From contig DHOO01000032.1 in the NCBI GenBank assembly GCA_002409975.1, forward strand, positions 1-6,559: DNA of 6,559 nucleotides, written 5' to 3'. Both the position numbers and the translations under genes were made by a program. The notes under the pieces were generated by a model. It was given only the letters and a program-made list of their open reading frames with translations, searched no databases and was not told where the DNA came from. Below are positions 1-4,644 of the stretch, in pieces. Source of the DNA: Firmicutes bacterium UBA5388. Its GTDB lineage: Bacteria > Bacillota > UBA4882 > UBA10575. How positions within the stretch are numbered: the stretch's first letter is position 1; each line of letters opens with the position of its first letter.

Positions 1-69
1 CTACAGTCGCAAAGGCTATCATTCATGCGAACGACGAGCGACCAATCTCACTTTTCGCACACCTTTTTT
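1..69. other. Left-edge stretch downstream of the M42 operon
   Basis: This is the region after the stop codon of the last M42 gene. A short inverted repeat, TGCGAA (26-31) and TTCGCA (54-59), is followed on the plus strand by CACC and a run of eight T (64-71). That could be a weak terminator for plus-strand transcription arriving from outside the window. No matching T tract follows on the minus strand, so I see no terminator for the M42 operon here. A minus-strand ATG at 26-24 opens a frame that runs off the edge, but it has no ribosome binding site and is not called as a gene. Confidence 0.3.
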
Positions 70-1062
70 TTATGACCATCCAATCTTTTTCTCCATAACC
101 GCTACAACTAGACGCACAGCTGCCTCCACATCATTTAGATCTACCATTTCAGAGGGGGAATGAACATAGCGGCAAGGAATGGAGATTACCCCTGCCGGCA
201 CACCTGCTTTCGTTAAATGGATGGCGCCGGCGTCGGTGCCTCCGAACGGTAAGACCTCGAATTGATAAGGGATGGAATTAGTCTTGGCGAGTTCGGTTAG
301 TAAATCTTTTACTTTAGAGTGAGTAATGATGGAGAGGTCTTTAACCTTAATGGCCGCTCCTTTTCCGAGTTTTACCGCTAAACGCTCAGCTTCCGGAGTA
401 TCGCCGGTTGCTGTTACATCAAGAGCGATACCTAAATCAGGTTCAATTCCAAAAGCGGAAGTTCTGGCGCCGCGAAGCCCAACTTCCTCTTGAACAGTAA
501 AAGTACAATAAAGGTCATTTTGGGGGTTAGTTACTCGTTTCAGAGCCTCAATGAGGACTGCGCACCCGATACGGTCATCCATAGATTTGGCGACAACGCG
601 CTCTCCTAAGTCAGTAAATTCATGGTGGAAGGTGGCAATATCACCTACCGAGATTTTTGATCTGGCTTCTTCTTCAGAACTAGCGCCGATATCTATGTAT
701 AACTTATTTAAAGTTAGCTTTTTAATATCTTCCACCTTTTCCGCTCCAAAGACACCGACTATACCGTTTTGGAACCGTACCCGTTGTCCGTAAAGGCGGT
801 GGGGAGAGATTCCTCCCACATTACTAAAACGTAAAAACCCGTTCTCATCGATATCAGTTATGATCATCCCGATTTCGTCCATGTGCGCGGCGAATTGAAT
901 TTTAGTGTTGCCACCATGTTTAATAGCGATTAAGTTTCCAAGCTTATCTTCTCTTAACTCGTCACAGTAATTTTTGATCTCTTCCTTAATGAACGCGCGA
1001 ATCTGCTCTTCCCTGCCGGATGGGGAGCTAATAGCAGTTAATTTACTAATCAACTTTTTCAT
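70..1062 (-). CDS. M42 family metallo-aminopeptidase, third gene of operon
   Basis: A cytosolic di-metal aminopeptidase of MEROPS family M42 (the TET / FrvX / YsdC group), 330 aa, a normal family length. M42 enzymes form large shells that remove N-terminal residues from short peptides. Visible metal-site residues are H60 with D62 in AAHMDEIG, D162 in SMDDR, catalytic E192 and ligand E193 in VQEEVG, D215 in ALDVT, and H301 in RYVHSPSE, so the active site looks complete. It lacks the KPxHLQ segment present in its two neighbours, so it is a diverged subtype and not a recent duplicate. The ATG overlaps the upstream gene's stop by four bases (ATGA), with a GGGGG ribosome binding site 8 nt before it, which indicates translational coupling. 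Substrate preference cannot be read from the sequence; the family is often labelled endoglucanase or glutamyl aminopeptidase, and peptidase is the better call. Confidence 0.93.
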   Translation of the reverse strand: MKKLISKLTAISSPSGREEQIRAFIKEEIKNYCDELREDKLGNLIAIKHGGNTKIQFAAHMDEIGMIITDIDENGFLRFSNVGGISPHRLYGQRVRFQNGIVGVFGAEKVEDIKKLTLNKLYIDIGASSEEEARSKISVGDIATFHHEFTDLGERVVAKSMDDRIGCAVLIEALKRVTNPQNDLYCTFTVQEEVGLRGARTSAFGIEPDLGIALDVTATGDTPEAERLAVKLGKGAAIKVKDLSIITHSKVKDLLTELAKTNSIPYQFEVLPFGGTDAGAIHLTKAGVPAGVISIPCRYVHSPSEMVDLNDVEAAVRLVVAVMEKKIGWS

Positions 1063-2084
1063 ACGGGTAACCCCCTTCTTTCTATACTTTTTAGAAAGGC
1101 ATCTGCTAGTTTGATCGTATTTTCGAAATCATCCAGACTTAAGATGGAAACTGGCGAATGGATATAACGGCAAGGAACAGAGAGCACACCGGCGGGGATA
1201 CCGGTCTGAGATTGATTAATGGCGCCGGCCTCAGTTCCTCCTGCTGTTGATTGACGGAACTGAAAAGGAATGTTAGCTTCATTTGCTACCTTCACCAATC
1301 GTTCTATTAGCGCCTGGTTCACAATGATAGAACGATCCATAAAACTAATCGCCGGCCCTTTACCAAGGCGGGTGGATTGCTGATGTTTTTTAGCGGGAGG
1401 AACATCACCGGCCGAGGTACCCTCAAAGACAAGCGCCAGGTCAGGATTTATGCCGAAAGCGGCGACCGTCGCTCCTCTCAAACCGACTTCTTCCTGAACA
1501 GTGAAAGCATAATAGAGAGGGAAGTCATAGTGGTTTTCAATCAAGTTTAAAAGGACAGCGCAGCCCACTCGGTCATCTAAGGCTTTCCCTTTAAACATCC
1601 GATCGCCAAACCCCCCGGCTTTGACGTCGAAGGCCGCTAAATCTCCGATACTAACCTCTTTCTCGGCATCGGCTTTATCTTTAGCGCCGATATCAACAAA
1701 AAGGGAGGGAAGTTTAACTGGTTTTTCTCTTTCTTCTTTTTCTTGAAGATGAATAGGTTTTGCCCCAATGACTCCGGGTATGCGGTTAGGACCGATCACT
1801 ACCCGTTTGGAGAGTAACACCCTTTCATCGATCCCACCCACGGTTTTAATCTTCAGCAGCCCGCTATTATCGATCCCGACGACCATTAATCCTACTTCAT
1901 CCATATGGGCAGTCAACATGATTTTAGGACCGGTGTTACCACTGCCTTGAACTGCTAATAAATTGCCGAGCTTATCGGTAGTAACGGTCTCCACTTTTTC
2001 TGTGATGCGATTTCGGATATACGCGCGGACAGCATCTTCCCGACTGGAAACAGCATTTAATTCACATAATTCCCTTAACAACAT
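1059..2084 (-). CDS. M42 family metallo-aminopeptidase, second gene of operon
   Basis: The second of three tandem M42 paralogues, 341 aa. Metal-site and catalytic residues are H60 and D62 (TAHMDEVG), D170 (ALDDR), E198 and E199 (VQEEVG), E221 (VFEGT) and H309 (RYIHSPVS). The fourth position is Glu, where both neighbours have Asp (ALDVT, AIDVT). This Glu form is known in part of the M42 family, so the protein should be active, perhaps with different metal or substrate preference. It carries the KPIHLQ segment near residues 109-114 that the third gene lacks. The ATG at 2084 has a GGAGGGG ribosome binding site at 2090-2096 and lies inside the end of the upstream gene (10 bp overlap). Its stop overlaps the next start (ATGA). 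A cytosolic peptide-trimming role is inferred from the family. Confidence 0.93.
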   Translation of the reverse strand: MLLRELCELNAVSSREDAVRAYIRNRITEKVETVTTDKLGNLLAVQGSGNTGPKIMLTAHMDEVGLMVVGIDNSGLLKIKTVGGIDERVLLSKRVVIGPNRIPGVIGAKPIHLQEKEEREKPVKLPSLFVDIGAKDKADAEKEVSIGDLAAFDVKAGGFGDRMFKGKALDDRVGCAVLLNLIENHYDFPLYYAFTVQEEVGLRGATVAAFGINPDLALVFEGTSAGDVPPAKKHQQSTRLGKGPAISFMDRSIIVNQALIERLVKVANEANIPFQFRQSTAGGTEAGAINQSQTGIPAGVLSVPCRYIHSPVSILSLDDFENTIKLADAFLKSIERRGLPV

Positions 2085-3139
2085 TTCAACCCCTCCACGA
2101 ATTCGCTGTCGATTTGCCTAACGAATTCTGCCAATAGTCTGCCGGTTTCTTTTAGATCTTCCAAGGATAAAGTCTCAACTGAAGTATGCATGTAGCGGAG
2201 GGGAATGCTAACCAGACCGCTAGCGACTCCTGCTCGCGCCACTTGGAGAGCATAAGCATCGGTTCCTCGTGGAGTAACTTCGGCTTCAATCTGATACTTT
2301 ATATTTCCAGCTTTAGCTGCTGCTTTAAACTTTTCAAAGATCTGGGGATGAACTTGCGGACCGGTGACAATTACAGGTCCTTGACCTAATTTAAAGGCCT
2401 CATAATCAGAGAGACCGGGCATGTCTCCATGGGTGACATCAATGGCGATACCCAGATCAGGGTTAAGCTCATAGGAGCTAACAAAGGCGCCTCGCACCCC
2501 CAGTTCTTCTTGGACAGTAACTACACAGTAGACTTCGGCTTGATGATGGAGGTCTTTTAACCTACTAAGACATTCAATTAAGGCGACCACTCCGGCCCGG
2601 TCATCCATTGCTTTTCCCGAGTAGAGAGAGTTTTTTAATAAGCGGCAGTCACGCTTAATAGTAATAGGGTCGCCAATCTGTACCAGAGATTCAATTCTCT
2701 CTGCGGAAAGGCCTAAATCAATGGTCATATCTTGAAGCTTAACTGCTTTTCCGCTCTCATCTGGATCCTGAAGATGGGGTGGTTTGGCGCTAATAATCCC
2801 TAACAGATCTTCTTTAGCATGGACAATGACTTCTTGACTGAGGAGTACCCGCTGGTCGATACCGCCGATCGATGAAACGCGGAGAAATCCTTCCTCGATA
2901 TCAGTTACGATTAAACCAATCTCATCAATATGAGCGGCAAACATGATGCGTGGAGGATGATCGCCCTGGCCTTTTTTATGAAGGAAAATATTTCCCAGTC
3001 GATCTTGGCTAATCTCCGAGATCCACAGGCGCCCTTCTCCCTGAGTAAAGAAATCAACGATTATGTTGGTAGCCTGGTTTTCTCGCCCAGAGACACCCAC
3101 AGCTTCAGTAAGTTTAGTTAATAGTGATTCAATTTGCAC
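2075..3139 (-). CDS. M42 family metallo-aminopeptidase, first gene of operon
   Basis: The promoter-proximal M42 paralogue, 354 aa. Metal-site and catalytic residues are all present: H70 and D72 (AAHIDEIG), D179 (AMDDR), E211 and E212 (VQEELG), D234 (AIDVT) and H318 (RYMHTSVE). It has the KPPHLQ segment (residues 119-124), as the second gene does. The start is GTG at 3139. It is preferred because a near-perfect AAAGGAGG lies 7 nt upstream and the family's N-terminal helix begins right there. The last 10 bp overlap the second gene. The short C-terminal tail ends in Cys-Cys. Since M42 proteins assemble as dodecamers, and mixed M42 assemblies are known in Pyrococcus horikoshii, the three products may co-assemble; that is inference. 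A TATAAT element and CodY-like and Fur-like boxes lie upstream. Confidence 0.93.
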   Translation of the reverse strand: MQIESLLTKLTEAVGVSGRENQATNIIVDFFTQGEGRLWISEISQDRLGNIFLHKKGQGDHPPRIMFAAHIDEIGLIVTDIEEGFLRVSSIGGIDQRVLLSQEVIVHAKEDLLGIISAKPPHLQDPDESGKAVKLQDMTIDLGLSAERIESLVQIGDPITIKRDCRLLKNSLYSGKAMDDRAGVVALIECLSRLKDLHHQAEVYCVVTVQEELGVRGAFVSSYELNPDLGIAIDVTHGDMPGLSDYEAFKLGQGPVIVTGPQVHPQIFEKFKAAAKAGNIKYQIEAEVTPRGTDAYALQVARAGVASGLVSIPLRYMHTSVETLSLEDLKETGRLLAEFVRQIDSEFVEGLKCC

Positions 3140-3146
3140 TCGAAAG

Positions 3147-3154
3147 CCTCCTTT
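3147..3154 (-). promoter_or_regulatory. Ribosome binding site of the first M42 gene
   Basis: AAAGGAGG on the minus strand, 7 nt before the GTG at 3139. It fixes GTG as the start of the first M42 gene. Confidence 0.85.
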
Positions 3155-3168
3155 CTTCTAACTCCTTT

Positions 3169-3174
3169 ATTATA
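3169..3174 (-). promoter_or_regulatory. Candidate -10 element of the M42 operon
   Basis: A perfect TATAAT on the minus strand. It would start transcription near 3162 and give a leader of about 23 nt that just holds the AAAGGAGG site. At 16-18 nt upstream there is no good -35 (CTACTT or TACTTT), so the promoter may need an activator. The spacer includes a run of eight A. Confidence 0.45.
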
Positions 3175-3199
3175 ACTTTTTTTTGGAATTAAAGTAGAG

Positions 3200-3215
3200 G
3201 AGAATGAGAATTATC
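3200..3215. promoter_or_regulatory. Fur-like box upstream of the M42 operon
   Basis: The plus strand reads GAGAATGAGAATTATC, two GAGAAT hexamers followed by TATC. Extended to 19 bases it matches the classical Fur box GATAATGATAATCATTATC at 12 positions. It lies about 38-53 bp upstream of the start point implied by the TATAAT at 3169-3174. Two metal-related genes lie on the same strand nearby. The match is moderate, no Fur gene is in the window, and the site could be chance in AT-rich DNA. Confidence 0.25.
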
Positions 3216-3218
3216 TTT

Positions 3219-3233
3219 AAGTATCTGAAAATA
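3219..3233. promoter_or_regulatory. CodY-like box upstream of the M42 operon
   Basis: The minus strand reads TATTTTCAGATACTT, matching the CodY consensus AATTTTCWGAAAATT at 12 of 15 positions, with the central TTTTCAGA intact. CodY is the Bacillota regulator that senses branched-chain amino acids and GTP and often controls peptidases, so the site suits a peptidase operon. It lies about 57-71 bp upstream of the implied start point, which is far for simple repression. No codY is in the window. Confidence 0.35.
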
Positions 3234-3270
3234 TCTGAGACTGCTTGCGGGTTGGACGACTACTAAAGAT

Positions 3271-3309
3271 AAGGACCATAGAGGCGATTAAGCCTTATTG
3301 GTCCTTTTT
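3271..3309. terminator. Hairpin with T tract, probable terminator
   Basis: On the plus strand AAGGACCA (3271-3278) pairs with TGGTCCTT (3299-3306), and inside it AGGC (3282-3285) pairs with GCCT (3292-3295) around a GATTAA loop, with a small symmetric internal loop between the two stems. The plus strand then continues TTTA, so the T run favours plus-strand termination, yet no plus-strand gene is visible. On the minus strand the stem is followed by the U-rich TTATCTTTAG, so it could also stop transcripts from the regulator gene before the M42 promoter. It may be bidirectional. Confidence 0.5.
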
Positions 3310-3359
3310 ATCATACAAGCTTTAGAAACAATATAAATTTATTACTTTTGTTATCATGA

Positions 3360-3449
3360 TCAAATCGTAAAAATAATTATATCCCCGAGACAGATAATTA
3401 AGGAATGAATCAGTCCGGCAAGCGGGGTACGTCCTCCATAATGTTCCAT
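3360..3449 (-). CDS. Possible 29-aa hydrophobic small protein
   Basis: The ATG at 3449 shares one base with the regulator's TGA stop (TGATG), a classic coupling arrangement. The 29-codon frame starts MEHYGGRTPLAG and continues into a hydrophobic stretch rich in Leu and Ile, then stops with TGA at 3362-3360. It could be a one-segment membrane peptide. There is no good ribosome binding site; translation would depend on coupling. The same bases form a hairpin that may be the regulator's terminator, and a frame of this length can arise by chance. I do not recognise it as any family. Confidence 0.2.
   Translation of the reverse strand: MEHYGGRTPLAGLIHSLIICLGDIIIFTI
3366..3427 (-). terminator. Candidate terminator of the regulator gene
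   Basis: On the minus strand CCCCG (3427-3423) pairs with CGGGG (3387-3383), and within it GACTGAT (3415-3409) pairs with ATCTGTC (3395-3389) with one mismatch. The stem starts about 21 nt after the regulator stop and is followed by the AT-rich ATATAATTATTTTT. The 7-nt against 1-nt bulge between the two stems makes it imperfect. A 29-codon open frame overlaps it. Confidence 0.35.
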
Positions 3450-3934
3450 CAATTGTGATGTTTAAATAACCAAGCGCGTAACTGTTTAAAGTCATTATTA
3501 TCTGGGTAAAGGTTTTCTTTGTGTAAAGCTTCTAGTTCTTTTAACCGTTCTGGATGGGAGGTAAAGTAAAGGATAAGATTACGGATAATACTCATGGTAG
3601 GAGGAGTAATATAATGTTCAATTCCTTCTACCTGTTCTTCAACGCCGGTACTCGCTTTAACTAAGTATAGGAAATTTTTTAATGTCTGATCGCGCCAGAC
3701 TAAAAAATGGCCGTAACTCAACCCTTTGGCAGTAAGAGCTATATTTCGATACTTCTCATAGGTAATAAACTTGGCTTCATCCAGTTTTTGGATCATTCTC
3801 GTGACAGAAGAAGGTTTAACTTTTATTGCCTTCGAGAGGTCGATTGGTCTAATATAGCCTTGTTCTTGAATTATTCGATAAAACATCTCCAGGTAATCTT
3901 CCATACTCTCAGTTAAAAACCGGTTTTTTAGCAA
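3449..3934 (-). CDS. DtxR/MntR family metal-dependent transcriptional repressor
   Basis: A winged-helix regulator of the MntR branch that would repress metal-uptake genes when Mn(II) or Fe(II) is bound. From the TTG at 3934 it is 161 aa: helix SMEDYLE, then the recognition region PSSVTRMIQKLD and wing YEKYRN, then a dimerisation region with VEGIEH. Bacillus MntR metal ligands D8, E11, E99, E102 and H103 correspond to D13, E16, E103, E106 and H107. The residue for H77 is D82 (WRDQ against YRHE). There is no C-terminal SH3 domain; the tail is longer than in Bacillus MntR (142 aa). The TTG start has AAAAGGGG 8 nt upstream and leaves an N-terminus close to family length. An ATG at 3988 would add 18 residues but has no ribosome binding site and would sit only about 10 nt from the likely start of transcription. 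feoA lies upstream and a DtxR-like box lies before the gene. Confidence 0.85.
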   Translation of the reverse strand: MLKNRFLTESMEDYLEMFYRIIQEQGYIRPIDLSKAIKVKPSSVTRMIQKLDEAKFITYEKYRNIALTAKGLSYGHFLVWRDQTLKNFLYLVKASTGVEEQVEGIEHYITPPTMSIIRNLILYFTSHPERLKELEALHKENLYPDNNDFKQLRAWLFKHHN

Positions 3935-3942
3935 GGCGTAAA

Positions 3943-3950
3943 CCCCTTTT
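3943..3950 (-). promoter_or_regulatory. Ribosome binding site favouring the TTG start of the regulator
   Basis: AAAAGGGG on the minus strand, 8 nt before the TTG at 3934-3932. No comparable site precedes the ATG at 3988, so this site decides the start. Confidence 0.5.
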
Positions 3951-4002
3951 TTCAGTTTTTTGTTTACTTGAAAAAATGCCAACCACATTTAGCTTTGCAT
4001 CA

Positions 4003-4021
4003 TAATTTTAGCCTATGCTAA
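4003..4021 (-). promoter_or_regulatory. DtxR/IdeR-like operator over a -10 element, regulator gene promoter
   Basis: The minus strand reads TTAGCATAGGCTAAAATTA. It matches the DtxR/IdeR consensus TTAGGTTAGGCTAACCTAA at 14 of 19 positions and contains the inverted repeat TTAGC-ATAG-GCTAA. A possible -10, TAAAAT (4010-4005), lies inside it; I see no clear -35. Binding here would block the promoter, which suggests that the regulator represses its own gene. The right half of the box is the weaker half. Confidence 0.45.
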
Positions 4022-4052
4022 TCATGGATAAAAAAGTACTTTATCAAAAGAG

Positions 4053-4095
4053 AAGTCTGTATAAGGGCGAAAATAGCCAAAACTCATACAGACTT
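4053..4095 (-). terminator. Candidate feoA terminator hairpin
   Basis: A perfect 10-bp inverted repeat, AAGTCTGTAT (4053-4062) and ATACAGACTT (4086-4095), with an inner GGC/GCC stem (4066-4068 and 4076-4078) around a 7-nt loop. On the minus strand the stem is followed by CTCTTTTGAT, which is moderately T-rich. It lies about 165 nt past the feoA stop and before the regulator promoter. It may instead be one end of a structured repeat, since more hairpins follow directly. Confidence 0.4.
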
Positions 4096-4259
4096 TATTA
4101 CGGGTTGTTTGGTAAGCGTTCACGCTGGTAACCAAAGCTCACGGCGGTGAAAACATCAACGCCAGGTGAAATGATAAGTAAGCATCGAGTCTTTACACCA
4201 GTTACCATAAAACTGATAAGTGGCGTCAGTCAGAACGGGTGAATCGTATTTCTCAGTAA

Positions 4260-4502
4260 TTAAAGAGGATGGATGGTGATTAAACTACTTACTTCTGAAC
4301 GTAAGGCAATAATAGCGCCTCTAATCCCATAGGCGATTGGGTCTCCAGCCGGGCTTTGGCGGATAACCTCAACTACAGTCTCCGGGATTAATCCCAAATC
4401 TAAGAGACGGCTGCGGGTTAAACCCTCTGCTTGAAGCGAAACCACTTTACCTCGTTTTCCCACTGGTAATTTGGAAAGGTCTAATTCTTCGGTCTCTTTC
4501 AT
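4260..4502 (-). CDS. feoA: FeoA family ferrous iron transport protein
   Basis: A cytosolic 80-aa protein with the FeoA SH3-like fold. FeoA proteins act with the membrane GTPase FeoB in Fe(II) uptake. Family features are LSKLPVGKRGKVVSL at the start, the RLLDLGLIPETVVEV core, and the closing strands GAIIALRSEVSSLITI. The ATG at 4502 has AAGGAGG at 4509-4515, 6 nt upstream, so the start is secure. No feoB is in the window: the next gene downstream is the MntR-like repressor and the one upstream is the M28 protein. It may serve a distant FeoB or act as a stand-alone SH3-like partner. DtxR proteins carry a related SH3-like domain that the neighbouring regulator lacks. No clear promoter or metal box was found in the 142 bp upstream. 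Confidence 0.9.
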   Translation of the reverse strand: MKETEELDLSKLPVGKRGKVVSLQAEGLTRSRLLDLGLIPETVVEVIRQSPAGDPIAYGIRGAIIALRSEVSSLITIHPL

Positions 4503-4644
4503 CGTAAGCCTCCTTCCAGGTTGTAGCTAAAGTTTTACTTTATTAGCAGGAGAAAACCTGATAAGGATGGGGAAAAAGATTTGCTCAGGACTAATCTAGT
4601 GATAGAATATGCGCAAACTAATTAAAGGTGCAGTTTATCAAGTA

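Larger units (their letters stand above)
3140..3448. other. Regulatory intergenic stretch between regulator and M42 operon
   Basis: This 309-bp stretch has no long gene. From the regulator side it holds an open frame of 29 codons (3360-3449), a long imperfect hairpin (3383-3427), an AT-rich section (about 3310-3380), a strong hairpin (3271-3309), a GC-richer section with no assigned role (3239-3263), CodY-like and Fur-like boxes (3200-3233), and the -10 and ribosome binding site of the M42 operon. A separate inverted repeat, TTATCTTTA (3211-3219) and TAAAGATAA (3264-3272), brackets the CodY-like box and ends exactly where the 3271 hairpin begins. Confidence 0.6.
3989..4259. other. Hairpin-rich intergenic stretch between feoA and regulator
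   Basis: No gene is supported here. Five hairpins follow one another with little spacing: 4053-4095 (10 bp stem), 4108-4136 (TTTGGT/ACCAAA around AGCG/CGCT), 4143-4163 (GGCG and TGA against TCA and CGCC with one mismatch), 4165-4199 (GGTGAAA/TTTACACC with one bulge), and 4212-4230 (ACTGA/TCAGT). The rest holds the DtxR-like box and putative -10 of the regulator. The chain could be a structured RNA, a long 3' untranslated region of feoA, or a decayed palindromic mobile repeat. I match it to no riboswitch family. Confidence 0.5.

Noticed and set aside
551..793. Plus-strand open frames inside the M42 genes (also near 1768-1950, 2186-2389 and 2930-3121)
   Set aside because: They lie fully opposite well-supported M42 genes and resemble no protein family; they are shadows of the coding strand.
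3200..3310. A known riboswitch upstream of the M42 operon
   Set aside because: I found no conserved core of the c-di-GMP, preQ1, fluoride, guanidine, NiCo or yybP-ykoY classes; the structure is reported only as unexplained.
3707..3916. Plus-strand frame opposite the regulator gene
   Set aside because: It is a shadow of the MntR-like gene, whose motifs are clear on the minus strand.
4098..4208. A 36-codon minus-strand frame starting MVTGVKTRC and ending GYQRERLPNNP
   Set aside because: It has no ribosome binding site and lies across the hairpin chain. It may be a coding remnant of a mobile element, but nothing proves it is a gene.
4137..4280. Another minus-strand frame across the end of feoA, containing TDATYQFYGNWCKDSML
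   Set aside because: It has no start codon apart from ATT or an internal ATG, no ribosome binding site, and overlaps feoA. Without homology it cannot be called a pseudogene.
4574..4591. A second DtxR-like box upstream of feoA (ATTAGTCCTGAGCAAATC)
   Set aside because: It shares only about half its positions with the box in front of the regulator and has no good inverted repeat.
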